Below, piece after piece: positions 1 through 12,600 of a stretch of 64,000 nt of DNA. The stretch is from Ampelocalamus luodianensis (taxonomy: Eukaryota; Streptophyta; Magnoliopsida; Poales; Poaceae): the NCBI GenBank assembly GCA_036346255.1, contig CM070635.1:43117715-43181714 (forward strand), written 5' to 3'. A program made the translations under genes and the position numbers. Numbering within the stretch: the stretch's first letter is position 1; every line of letters begins with the position of its first letter. Under the pieces are notes generated by a model. It did no database searches. It was not told the DNA's origin and saw only the letters and a list, made by a program, of their open reading frames with translations.

Positions 1-862
1 AATAACCACCTAAATAATAAATAAAATAATTCTAAATTAAATTATATCCATTTCAAACAAAGCCTGATAACAACTCGTTAAGCTCGATAGCAAAGACAGC
101 AGTGGCCCCACCTACCTGGCTCAAATCACGTGAGTTGGAGGCATACGAGCGTCGAATTGAAAAAGATCGTATGCGTAGTAGATTTTCCTTCGAAACCGGA
201 AGCTGAGCACGTGCGCGCATGCGTTTTACGGCATAGGCAAGTCGAGTACTAGCTGCTACGGTGGAGCCCTCTTTCGCAGCGAGTTGGAAGACGGAGCCAG
301 CCAAAGCTTTCGACGGATCTGCTTTCCAACAAAGAAAAGATCACCAAATCTTCCAATAATATTCTTCGGTAGCATTTTGCGGGTCAAAAATGCCAATGCA
401 ACAGCTTGAAGATGATGTTGTTTTTTGTCTACAAATTTTCTCGCGACACGACGGATCGATCGATACTGACGTGTATTGGGTCACGCAACGCATGCGAAGG
501 ACATGACGAGACACACATACAGGACACGCATCAGATATTCAGATTCGCCGTGGTCATAAGTGCAGCGCTGAACGAACAAAATGGTTGCTTCTTCCACCAC
601 TGCTAGTACATTTCAGAGACCCGTTTATCCAGATGAGTTTTTTTAAAATTGTTGTCGCCGTGTGACAGCGATGTAATATGAGCTAATGCACGCCTATCGT
701 AATCACGAAAGCGATGTGGAACGTTTCTATTGGCCAACACGGCGTGATCACAACTCACAAGGGCTAGCTGCTGCTTTATTAATACTGTTTCTTCAACTGG
801 GGCTCAACGAAAAACGAACGGTCTCACTCGCTCGTTGGCAGATACACCCTCTACGAGATACG
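1..862. other. Unassigned sequence
   Basis: No gene is recognised here. On the minus strand there is an open reading of 83 codons (304-53) with mixed, non-repetitive composition. A plausible splice acceptor (AAAGCAG) lies just upstream of it near 330, so it could be a terminal exon of a gene extending left of the window. I do not recognise the protein and no homologous motif is visible. The rest of the stretch is unstructured. Confidence 0.3.
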
Positions 863-1002
863 AGAATATACGTAACTTTGATCATTGTTTTTTATATAAA
901 TATGTTTATAAAATAATATAAAATTATTATATTATGCAAACAAATTTCATGATTTTTACATGACCAATACAAATAGAATAATTTTTTTAATATATTAGTT
1001 AT
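863..1002. repeat. Left half of a MITE split by a solo LTR
   Basis: The AT-rich text around 870-1000 (ACTTTGATCATT followed by TATAAATATG) resembles one end of a common grass miniature transposon. The matching other end, with TCAAAGTTATAAAACTTTAAC and then TATATTTTAAA, lies at 4413-4480. The 3.4 kb between the halves behaves as a later LTR insertion. The outer limits of the MITE are not resolved. Confidence 0.45.
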
Positions 1003-4000
1003 TGAAATAACCCAAAAAGTTGGATTTTAAAATTTCAGAAGTTTTTGGTTTGAATTTCGAATTTCTTTCCTTTTCGAAATCCTCCTCCCTTTCGCTTTCC
1101 CTTTGGGAAATCTGTCTTCACAACCGGAGCGTCTTCTTCCCGAGCGCCTCCTTTCTTCTTCCTTCTTCCTTCTCCTTCCGTCTTCCTCACGCCGCGCTCT
1201 GCTGCGATTTGCGCGCCGCATTTATTGGATCGTGCCACTCATTGCGCTTGAGCCTTCACGCCGCCGCGCTCCACTCACCTCGCCACCTTCTCTCCCCGTC
1301 GTTCTTCCTCTCCACGCACGTTGCCGCCGCCATGCTTCTTTGCCGCAAGACTGCTGCACCCGCCTCTCTCGACCTATAAAGGCCACCCGGGCAAGCCTCC
1401 GACCCTTCCCTACCACACCACCTCCCTGCTCTGCGTCACACGGAGGCGGGTCTCGAGTTCCGCCGCGCCTCCTCTTCTTCGACGAGGCTCGGTGAAATTC
1501 ACCTTCCCATTCTTTCCTCCCTCTCACCGGCTCTAGCTTCCTCTCGCCCACCCATCTTTCCCTAACCTCCCACCCTCCTCCTTACAGAGCTCGCCAAGCA
1601 CCGAGCCCACCGCCGCCTTCTCACGGCCACCGCCGCCGTCACGCCTCGGTCATCCCCGAGCACCCACTTCACCACCCCCGACCTCCTCCTCCGCATCGAT
1701 GCTCCTCCCCTTCCTTTGGTCGGAGCGTGGCGGAGCGCCCGCCAGCGCTCACTGTTCGACCGGCCCTCTCGCCGCCACCCCATTCCGCGCACTCCTCCGT
1801 CCTCCCAAAGCCCAAATGGGTTCACCTTGCTTAGCGAAGCTCGCACCACCGGGCTCGCCGCGGCCCGCCATGCGCCGTCGCTAGCGTCGTTACCGCGGCT
1901 CAGAGCGGAGCGCCGCTGCCTTCATGCGCCGCTTGCTCAGCGCCCGAGCTTGGGCCTTAAGGCTCGGCGATTTGGGCCGAAGCCCATTTGAGCATCGGGC
2001 TCAGCCCAACACTGTTCACAACACGTGAACAACGAAATCCAATACTGTACAATGAACAGTAACTCCTTTACTGTTCATTCCGAAAAACGAAAACACTGTT
2101 TCAAATCGAGAAAATGAACAGTGAACCCTAGTTACTGTTCATTATCTGAAAAATAGTCCATTATTGTCCTTTCCAGCTAAAAACAGAAACTTCTAATTAC
2201 TGATCACCACCAGTTGTCATATACGAATAGTAAATTAATACTATTCATTATCCGACACCATTTTCGCCCAAAACCCTAATTTTGACATCACATGTCAAAT
2301 TTGACCGCCTCAACCCAAAAACCACTTTCACTGTCTATTCTATTAAATCGGCCCAAACACTAGCCATTGCACAGTAAACTCATTACTGTTCATTACCCGA
2401 AAATGGTTGGTGCTATTCATTTCCACCCGAAAACAGTAAACCCTATTTACTGATCACTTCAAACCAGAAATACTGATCCCAGTCATTATTCACTGACCCA
2501 TTGTCATACATGAATAGTAAAATAATACTATTCATTATCTGACACCTCTCCCGTCCAAAACCCTAATTAGACACTTTATACTATTTTCGACTGTTTCGAA
2601 CCCGTGAATCCAAATCTCAACTCTGTTCAGTCCAAACAAGTGCCAGATAAATCTCTAGCATCCCACACACCACCTTCTTTTATGATTCTTTATCCATTTA
2701 CAATATTTTTGTTGTACTTGGATCCTTTCATCAGATCCGCTCAGTCCAATTCAATACCAAATAATCTCCACCACTCCAACCCACCTTTCTCTGTGTTTCT
2801 TTTCTGGTTTTATTTACTTGCATGTTGTTCCCAGCTCATTCCTTGTCGAGCCGGATTTTATTTGAATTGTTTTATTGTTTTGTTTCGCGCTAGGTCACGA
2901 CTTTGACGACCAGACTCCGGAAGACGCAGGACAAGATCAGAATCCAGAAGACTGTGTGCAAGAAGGCAAGTCACATTCTTTGATCATTTTGAACCTACAT
3001 TTCATACATGTACTTATTACTTTCATTACTGTATTTGTGCCGATTACTTTAAATATTGAAATAATATTTTAGAATGCCATGACAATTAGTTAAATCCTAA
3101 ATACCCCACAGACAAACCCACCCAACTTTTGTAGGCCATATTCACCTTGACAAGGTTAGTCCACATAAAATATTATCTATACAAGGTAGCTTTGTCACCA
3201 AAAATGTGTTCATCAATCAAAAGAGAGCATTGGCTTCTTGCCAATGGTTTTGGTGGTGAGTTGAGGGCTGGATCCAGGAAGTTGGACAACCCAATAAACT
3301 CGGGTTAAAAGTGAGTCATCAGTGAGATCTGGAGGTGGTCAACCACGAGTTGGTGTTGGGTCATCGCCTCACTGGATGACTGGTAAGGACAAGAACCTTG
3401 TACCAAAGTAACAGACATAGAATCCGCTCAACCACAAGCGTGGTCATTACTCCCTAGCTTAGTACACTGCTCTTCCGATTGAATACCTACAAGTATCATC
3501 TGTTGCTTGTCCGATAGGACAGATGAGCTAGGTGTGGGACGGGAATGGCCAGAAATGGTCACTCGCTGGTTTCCGCCTCGGTATGGGCCCATCAGCGTCG
3601 GAGTACGAATTCCACGAATGGCCGGTGGTCTCCCGAGCTGTATGAACTAAGACCTACTGTGTAGAACTAGAAAGGTTGAGCAGTGAAAAGGCTTTGTTAT
3701 CTCAGCTCAGTCGCACGCTAACATGTTGCGTGTATATGATCTGACAGTACGAGCATGAGATATCTTGTGGGAAAAGTTGGGCAACTCTGCAGAGTGAATA
3801 ATCAAAGGTATTCGAATACGCCGTGCTTCCGGTTAATGAAGCTGTGTTGATGGGTGATTCCAGTACAAAGGCATAAGTAGAGTTTTTGAGATGTTAAGTT
3901 GGTAATCAAGGTTGTTGATAAACCCCTGATGCTATTACCTACTATTGTTTTACTGTTTTATAACTTGTTTTAATTGCAAAGTGCATCCACATATGCCAGA

Positions 4001-4412
4001 TATGGAAAACCCTAACCATCCATTGAACTCCTTGCATGTAATTATTTAGCACTTCCATGCGGCTTGTTGAGTACAGTGGTAGTACTCATTCTTGCAATTT
4101 GCAAAACATCTACAGAAGAGGATCCTTATGAACAAGATTTCGGTGGACCCCAAGAAGGCAATGACTACGGTTATTAGGTCTCGACTGCGCTCAAGCGTAC
4201 CTGTGGTTTGAAGTTCTTTTGTCTTGTATTATATTTAACTTTGGGCTTGGATGCCCGTGTCAGGTCAAAACAGGTTGTTAAACCTTAACTTTGTTTAGTA
4301 AAAGTCTGGTTTTTGTTGCAATCGGAAGCTTGCTTGAGATACTATTGGCTTCAGCGAATTGCACATCCCGGCGGTTATGAAGGGTTTAGCGATCCAGATT
4401 CGGGGTGTGGCG
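1003..4412 (+). mobile_element. Solo LTR of a Ty3/gypsy-like retrotransposon
   Basis: The element starts TGAAATAACCC and ends GGGGTGTGGCG, a decayed version of the TGTAATAACCC...GTGTGACA ends of long grass gypsy LTRs. The flanks read GTTAT (998-1002) and ATTAT (4413-4417), a 4/5 match to a 5-bp TSD. A promoter-like CTATAAAGG lies near 1373 and is followed by a GC-rich leader (1380-1990). There are clusters of CTGTTCATT and its reverse complement at 2010-2530. No gag, pol, primer-binding site or second LTR is present, so it is best read as a solo LTR of about 3.4 kb left by recombination. The degenerate ends suggest an old insertion. Orientation follows the TATA box. Confidence 0.65.
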
Positions 4413-4846
4413 ATTATCAAAGTTATAAAACTTTAACTGCATATCATCTAAAACAACGTATATTTTAAATGCGACGACGTCTGTCGTCTGTCGTACCTCT
4501 CGAGTATCACATAGTGCGAAGGGGCCTCGAAGGGACATGAATCTTACCTATATTAAGCCTCATGAGATTAACAAACAAGCGCGTGGAGGGTAATCGCTTT
4601 GCTTTCACATTCGCGCCTGGAATTTTCTTCGTCATTGGCACGCTCGTACGTGGAACGTACAACGTGTGCGGACAAAGGAGATAACTTATATAAACGCTTC
4701 GTGCACCTAGGTTTCATTGGATAAAAAATCCTTAAAAATCGTGATTATCTTAGGAACGTATCTGCATATGTACAGATAATCATTGTTAATTTAGTGTATA
4801 TCCTAAGTTAGACCAGATGCAATGTTGCTTTCGCTTCATATTCTCT
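4413..4846. other. Right half of split MITE, then unassigned sequence
   Basis: The first 70 or so bases are the right part of the MITE described at 863. The remainder, up to the hAT element, has no recognisable gene or repeat. It has a direct GTCTGTCGTCTGTCG stutter near 4478. Confidence 0.35.
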
Positions 4847-7800
4847 ACAGCGGTACAGACTAACCGGGCGTCGTGCCGTGCCGGCCTGAGAGCTTGGCTG
4901 GTGACCCACACATGACACGTCGAGCTCTTGGGCCGTGTCGGTCTAACCACGATAAGCCCGACGGGACAGGATTGGCCCATGTAGCCTATCTCGGTTCAAA
5001 AAAATCAAACTTTTCATGAAATGTACATAATTAAAAAAATACAAATTAAAATTGTAAAATTTAGTTCTATACCCATAAAAGAAACAAATATATTGAAAAT
5101 ATAATAATGAGATTTATTAATGTTTACATGGTTGCTTCATTAAAAAAATCAAGTAAAAACTTAACATGAGAAAACGTTGGCAAAAAAAAAGTACAACCTA
5201 TATCTCTGCATACATCCATGTTTTAAGTGTCGTTGTCTAGGTAAAGATTTTTTAACACGTTTGCCAACTCTGAATTATCTACAGAGTGTTGTTCTCGCGC
5301 ATCAGCTTGTTCGCAGACTTTTACAGTTAGAAGTATCTCTACCACCTCACTCTTGAGACTTGTTTTTCTCCCCTCTAATATTCTTTCAAAGAGACTGAAA
5401 GCAAACTTGAAGGAAACCGTCAAAGCAGGAATAGTTAACACATCGCGTGCTAATATGGATAGCACTTGATATGTTACCTTATAGTCATGCCACCATTGCA
5501 AATTTTCAAAACCATCTGCGTGGTAATCTACTATATCATTATCCAGATAAGTGGATAGTTCCTCACTCCTTGGGTGGGCGATTTGTCTTACTTCTGAATC
5601 TGATGTTGTAGAATATGAATCACTGGACTTGGAAGAAGAACCTAAACCCCATATCTTGTCTCACACATTTGTTGTCTGCTTACCTGTGCTGGGTGGTAAT
5701 GGAAGTCGTTGCAAGTGAACTCCTTGAAACTTATGTTCGTACATTTGATAAACCTCAAAAAAATAGTACTAATATCTACAAAATAGTTAGAATAGTTTAG
5801 ACCTGTAGCATCACTAAGAAGTTGAAGAACATTAGTAAATTCTTGAATTTTAGCTCTAGGATCTAAAATAAATGCAAATGCATATAGGAATAGGATTTCG
5901 TTCTAATATTTTAAGTATTTAGTTTTCATAGCAATGATAGTCTCTCATAAGATTATTTCATTTTCATGAGCCTTCAAGTGATCAGCAATTCTCTAGAATA
6001 TTATACACAATTAAATTAGATGTTGGATAATATACAATGAATAAAGCAACAGTTGAATAAAAAAGTTCTAAAAACTAAGTAACTTCTCATCAACATATCA
6101 ATGCTGCTAAGTCAATAGTGTATTATCGTCGTTGCTGTGACAGTGCATTTGAATAAAAATAGAAAATATGCTCTTATATGGTAAAATGCTCTTAAGCATC
6201 AAGTAAGTAGAGTTCCATCTTATCGGCATGTCCAAACTAAATTTTCTTGGACGTACAGCCATTACCCTACAAAAGTTCTTATATGTTGTTATTCGTTGGT
6301 TAGAATGATTTAAAAAGATATCGCATCATGCAAAGATTGAAGGGGCAAGATTTAATATATGGATCCAACCTTTTCAAACCACATTTAACTATAAGATTAA
6401 TAATATGATAGGAGCATTGTTGATGTAGCAAGAAAGATTGAGAGTATGTACTAAATAATGGAGTGAGAATATCCATTACCCTAGAGTTTGCGGTGATATT
6501 ATCTAAAGTTATTGAAAAAAATATTTGTAAGACCAAAGTCTTCCATAACCTTGATAATACAATCCACAATATTTCACCCGTGTGTGCTATATCAATTAAT
6601 TTGAACCCTATAATTTTATTCTATTTTCTAGTTGTCATTAACATAATGAGCAACTACATTAAAATAATTCTCCCTAGCCCGACCACTCCATATGTCCGAG
6701 GTCAAAGCCACCAAAAATGTATAAGTACTAAATTATTCTTTTAATTTATCACGGCGTTCATTATTGTATTTAACTAGATCCATTGGTTGTTGTCTGTTTA
6801 AAAATGGTAGAAAATTGAGGATTATGTGCAGTCCTAATATAATTTTTAAAAGATTTAGGCTCCCCAAAGTTTAAAGGTAAATTCTCTGAAGCAATTAAAC
6901 GATAAAGATAATAACGAGCTACCTCAGGACTATAGTCCCAGCTATAAAATGTATCGTTGGGGTTGTACTACAGCTACGTCTGTCTCAAGACCAATCCTTG
7001 TCTTGCTTTACATCTTGCAGCATGTCTAAGCTTGGTGCTCCGTCCCAACTAAAGACTTTGCAGACAATTTATGTTTACAAATTTTACAAACATCATATTT
7101 TACCTGAACTCCTTGTTCGTCTGGCTTTGTTGTCTTATCAAAATCATTCTAGACTCTCGGTGTATTTGATCTGGATCTCTTTGCTTCGGTGCTTACAGAT
7201 GCATAGACACTCGTAGAGCCTGATGATGGTATCGCTTCTTGCAGTTGAGTTGGGGCCTCGAGATTCTTGAGGGATGCATGATCCCCCGATGAAATTCCGT
7301 ACACTAATTGCAAAACTATCGTAATTTTTTTATGACGAAAACTGCAAATAAAAAGTACACTATTATTTATTTCATCTTAGTATAACAAATAAGAAAATAT
7401 AAATATAAAAATAGTATTGTACCTCTTTTCCTGATTTGTAGTTGGCTTTTGAATTTTCAAATATTCAACACAAATTTTTCAAATTTTGCTAAATTATTAC
7501 AAAAGGAATCTAAATTTCCACAACAGAATTCAAAGAAGAGACTGAAGAATAGATGAGTGTTGAATGAGGGGGTATGGTACATATTTATAGAAAAAAATAT
7601 TAGGGATTTTTGAAAAAAAATTGTATTTTTAAAACTCTCCAAAGGCTAAAAAGGTCAAACTTTTGAAATTTCCGATGGTTATCGTGCCTTCCCTTGCCTA
7701 ACCGGGCCCAATAACTCTAAATGGGCTAATCATGCCATGCCGGGTCGGCCCGCTGGGCTAGGTTGCCAACCCAAATACGACATGTCCGGTCTGGCCGTGG

Positions 7801-7897
7801 GGGGTCTAGTCCGACTAGAGTGTCGAGCCGTGCCATAGCTGGGCCGAGCCAACAGTCCCATGCCATGGGCTGGCCTGGCCCATTTGGACGCCTCTTA
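4847..7897 (-). mobile_element. Decayed autonomous hAT transposon, copy 1
   Basis: The left end (ACAGCGGTAC) and right end (GGACGCCTCTTA) are degraded versions of the hAT inverted terminus TAGAGGTGGCCAAA. They are flanked by TATTCTCT (4839-4846) and TATTCTCC (7898-7905), an 8-bp TSD with 7/8 match, as hAT elements make. Both sub-terminal regions are GC-rich runs of GGCCCGT/GCCGTGCC words. The AT-rich middle carries transposase remnants on the minus strand. A diverged copy of the same family in the same orientation is at 44201-46758. Confidence 0.75.
5223..6569 (-). pseudogene. hAT transposase remnant (copy 1)
   Basis: Two minus-strand readings match the order of a hAT transposase. The 6569-6300 reading carries SITLDNITANSRVMDIL and a following LLHQQCSYHIINLIVK, the central RNase H-like core region of plant hAT transposases. 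The 5501-5223 reading carries QWWHDYKVTYQVLSILARDV and VSFKFAFS, the C-terminal hAT dimerisation domain. The intervening and N-terminal coding parts, including the BED zinc finger, are broken by stops and frameshifts. It cannot encode a working transposase. Confidence 0.8.
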
Positions 7898-7905
7898 TAT
7901 TCTCC

Positions 7906-8562
7906 CAGGAAAGCAAACAAATAATTTAGGACAGTCGTCGTCCTCACGTGAAAAGCAAGCAGCAACACACAACTAATTTAGTAGTATAGTATATCACAAG
8001 AATGTCGCGTCTTCGAGCATGCATTGCTTGTATTTTTCTTTGTAAATTCTGGTCAAAATTTGTGGTTTGATGGTAATGCGAAAACTGCTGACATTTCCGT
8101 CTGTTGACCAGCCAACCTCCTGAAAGAGAAGACATGTCAAACTCGTTAAATACACTCAGTATACAAAGTCAAAGGGATATATATTCTCCAAAATGTAAAG
8201 TATTGTTGTCTGTTTGAATTCATCCTCGTATAGTGTCGTGGGAAAGTTGGAAGAAGAATGCACTTTTATGCCAAAAAAAGAGATTGATATGCAACTTGGC
8301 AATTTTGTACACTTCTCCCTCTGTCTTCTGGTTCACAAAAATGGCGAAATTTCTTTACTAAATAGTGGAACAGTACAGGTGTTAGTTGTTTAGATTGGTT
8401 AGTAGCATACTTTGTTCCAACCATCTCTCTGTTCAGAATCAACAAACTAACTGAGGGTGTGTTTGGATGGGGTGAACGGAGTTGAATGGAATGTGATGGT
8501 ACAGGATGGGTGGGATGAAGTTGAATAAGATGATACAAGTAGGGTGTTTGATTGGTCAGATG
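7906..8562. other. Unassigned sequence with start of an outer MITE
   Basis: No gene is seen. From about 8454 the text GAGGGTGTGTTTGGATGGGG begins what looks like another miniature transposon. It resumes after the hAT MITE at 9301 and ends near AACCCTCTC at 9400. That outer element was the target of the 8563 insertion; its own TSD is not clear. Confidence 0.35.
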
Positions 8563-9292
8563 TAGGGATGGCAACGGGGCCATTCCCCGTCGGGGAGTGG
8601 TGGACCATCCCCATCCCCGTGACAAGAAAAAATCCCCATCCCCGTCATCGGGTACTATTCTTCCCTGTTCCCCGTCCCCGTCGGGTTATCGGGGCCCCAT
8701 CCCTGTCCCCATCCCCGTCATCGGTACTGCCATTTCTAGATTTCGGCTACAACAAAGAGAAATTTCTCAAGCTATGAATTCATGGATACACTCATACAGA
8801 CTGTCATACACATACAACTAAATCATGAATTCATCATTCATGGATACACTCATACACATAAATTTCTCAAACCTCCCAAACAAAGACAATGAGACATACA
8901 CTAATAGTCTGATAGTCTAATACACACTCAGTTGATAACTTCATATGAGCAAATAGACATCACATACCCACATTGCAGATAGTGGGACTGATGATTCTGT
9001 ATTATCTTCTTTGTTAGCTACTAGGTATTCATCCATCAAATCATATAATGAGGTAGTGACTTGTTGGGCTGGGCTATGCACTCGGTTGGGCTGGGCTATG
9101 TACTGTGTTATCGGGGCCCCATCGGGTAACGAGGATGGGGAGTAGGGGAATAGCCCCGTCCCCGCCAAACCCGATGGGGAATGTTTTTTTCATATTAATA
9201 TCCCCGTGGGGATTGAAGTAGCTCCATCCCCGTCTCCTAATAGGTGAATTCCCCATCGGGGAATGGGGAATGGGGCCCCATTGCCATCCCTA
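8563..9292. mobile_element. Non-autonomous hAT MITE, perfect 8-bp TSD
   Basis: The element starts TAGGGATGGCAACGGGGCC and ends GGCCCCATTGCCATCCCTA, near-perfect inverted termini of about 19 bp. The flanking 8-bp repeat GTCAGATG (8555-8562 and 9293-9300) is exact, which assigns it to hAT. The interior has no coding capacity. Near both ends it is built from repeated CCCCGTCCCC/CCCATCCCCGT words, with an AT-rich centre. Confidence 0.9.
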
Positions 9293-9548
9293 GTCAGATG
9301 TGATGATACATGATTTTATTTGTTTGGTTGGATAGGATAATTCTGTATGATTCAATCTGTTGTTTGGTTTGATAGATGAAGTTGGATATTGTAACCCTCT
9401 CACTACAGGTGGTGAGTTCACATTTCACAATTGTCATAATTGAGTTTAGAACAACAGCAACAACAACAAAGTCTTTGATCACAAACAAGTTGAGTAGGCT
9501 AGGAATGAAACCTTCCCAAAATCAAAGAGACAAAAGCCTTGTAAATAT

Positions 9549-9549
9549 A

Positions 9550-9588
<39 letters not shown>
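9549..9588. repeat. (TAA)n microsatellite in the LINE 3' region
   Basis: About thirteen TAA units sit inside the 3' untranslated part of RTE copy 1. At the same place copy 2 has only a short AATAATAATAA run (about 22170), so the repeat expanded or contracted after the copies separated. Confidence 0.9.
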
Positions 9589-9590
<2 letters not shown>

Positions 9591-9664
9591 CCTACAAGGC
9601 TAAAACCCTAAGCTGTACATCCTGCATCCGAGCCGAGAGCCTAAAACACAGCCCATAAACCTTC

Positions 9665-12600
9665 TTATGGTTCCGGTACGTGGATTGCTAACTTCCATGC
9701 GCTCCTATCCAAAGCTAATTCTTTAGCCACATTCCAATCCTTCAAATCTCTTTTAACTGCTTTCTCCCACGTTAGTCTTGGTCGACCTCTGGCTCTTCTT
9801 ACGTTTTCAGTACGTCTTAAAATTCCACTACGTACTGGTGCCTCAGAAGGCCTCTGTTGGAGATGTCCAAACCATCTCAAGCGATGTTGGACAAGCTTCT
9901 TTTCAATTGGTGCTACCTCCACCCTATCACGTATATCCTTATTGCGAATTCGATCTCGCCTTGTGTGACCACATATCCACCGTGTCTTTAGGTTCGCATC
10001 TTATCACTCGGGTCACTCCAAGCACCTCCGTAGCTACCTTCCTAATGCGAGATGCCATCTCTGTTCACATACTATTCGCTTCTCCCACGTTCCATTTTCC
10101 TTCCGCGGTCATCCTCTCCTTAAACTCCTGCAAGGCGTCCCCTTTAAGTTTCCACCACTTCGTCCTTGTGGCTCTGACGACTTTAGCCTGTCGAACTCGT
10201 GTCCTAAAACAAAAGTCGAAGACTACCAACTTATGTTACTGGACAACACAGTCTCAGGTATAACTTTATAGTCTATGCAGGCTTGTTTGTCCTCCCTCCT
10301 AACAAGAACCAAATTGATTTGGCTAGAATACTAACCACTACTAAAGGTAACTAGATGAGAATCTCTCTTTCTAAAAAAAGTGTTAGCTATCATGAGATCA
10401 TAGGCTACGGCAAAGTTTAAGATAGCTTCTCCCTCTTGGTTCCTGTCACTATAACCAAAGCCCCCATACACCCTTTGAAACCCTCCACTAGTTGTATCGA
10501 CATGACCATTGAAATCGCCTCCTAAGAAAAGCTTCTCACTATTAGGCACACTTTTAACCATATCATCTAGATCTTCCCAAAATTGCCTCTTAGCGGCCTC
10601 ATCTAGACCTACGTGTGGAGCATAAGTGTTAACAACATTCAAAACCAAGTTGCCCAAAATTAGCTTGACTATGATAATCCTATCCCCCTGTCTTCTCATG
10701 TCAACAACTCTGCTCTTAAGACGCTTATCAATTAAGATGCCTACTCCATTCCTATTTCGTTCTATTCCAGTATACCACAACTTATAGCCGGTGTAATATC
10801 CCGAGTTTCATTTGAGAGTGCAATACAAATTGAGAGAGAATTAGTGTAATTCTCAGATAGTGCTAGAATTAATTTTCGGGAGAGAATAATTAATCGGTAG
10901 AAGGTTTCTTTTGGAAAACGTTAATCGGGAGATTAGAAGGGTTTTCTGTGTTTTTGGACAACCTGGGCTCGGGCTAGAGGCCCATAGGCCCATCTAGTGG
11001 CCACCAACATAAAGGGGGAAACCCTAATTTTCCCCACTTCTCCCTCTCCTCTCCCCTTTGGCCGCCCCTTTGGCCTTCCTCTCCGGCGCCTTGCCTCCTC
11101 CCCTCCCTGGTCTTTCCTCCATGGTGCTGCCCTTAAGACTTCTTCCCACTGCGGTGTTGGTCTCCTTCCGTTGCCGGTCTTGCGAGGATCGGGACGACGA
11201 TCGTGGTCGTGGAACAAGAAGAGGAAGTCACCACCAACTTCTTCTTCGAGGCTCACTCAGCGTCATCTCCCACGTCGTCAAGGGTAACGATGTGTTCTTG
11301 GGATTTCTAGAAGTCTTTCGTTAAGTGAGCGAGTAGTTTTGTTAAATTCCAGTCTGTCCGCGTTTCGTTCAGTTCTGTCCAGTATGTTGGAGGGGTTGTT
11401 TCGGTTATTTTTAGGAAGAATATGAAGGTTTGGTCTCCTAGAGATATGTAGGCCTCGTTCTTAAGTTTCAGTGGCCACCAAGTTTACTTGATTCCGAGGT
11501 CTGAGTCAAAAGTTATGGATGTTTTAGTACCTGCTGCCAGAAATCTGACGAGAATAAACTGTCTGGTTATTTCCTAATTTTGAAAGGGAAATTGGTCGAA
11601 ACTGAAAGTTCACCCAACTAGGTTATTGTAGAGGATTCGATGACCTTTTCAGATTGGTAAAGAACGTTCAATTTGGAGTTACCTAATGAAAGTTATGATC
11701 TTTTAATTCTGCTGTTCATTCTGTTGACAGTTTCTGTACTGAAAGTTGAAGCATTTATTAACCCATTAAATTGGCCAAATTGGTTTATCACGTCAACTAG
11801 AGTATTGTAGATTAGTCAGTTAAGAAGCTACAGCAATTGGGTTTACCATTTTTCGACTTCCAGACATTGAGTTATGTTAATTTCCGTCTGCTGTCGAATC
11901 GGTTTATGGCGTAAATCGTTGTTTTCGTTTAGGCTTTGTAAGAATGACTTGAGTCATCGAAAGCGGGGTAAAACGCCGATTAGTAGTGTTGGGTATATTA
12001 TGTCTTTATTGAAATTATTTTACTTGTTTAGGAGGTGAAGCCTCGGGTTTAGGAGTATCACCTTTGCCGACTAACGCGTCGCATCGCGAAGGCAAGTACA
12101 TTGCCACCCTTAATGATTGTGATTGATGAATGTTTATATGGTCATGCTTGTGATTTTGTATGATACGAGAGAAGATGGATTGTCTATGTTCTTTCATATG
12201 TGTTGAATCCATGTTTTGTTATCATGTCTATCTATATTCGTATTTCATTCTATGCATTCATTATGCATGTTTCATCCACGAAAGTGGATTGCAAGTCCCA
12301 CCATTCCAGTGTGGCGGTGTTGGACATTGTCATGTCCGTCCACGGAGTGGATTTGAAAGACTCATTAATTCCGAATGGGCATGTAAGACCCATTAACTCC
12401 AAGATGGGCAATGTTGGACACCCGTGAAACGTTCTTCATACGGAAGTGGATCCCGCATTTTTGTTAAGATGCGGGCTTGAGTGAACACCGACGGGTGTTT
12501 CACCGGCTATACCGGTATATGCATGTGTGCAGTCCATTCCTTTGATTTTGAGCATTCATATCATGTCTTCATATGTAGTCAGTTGTGATGTGATCGAACC

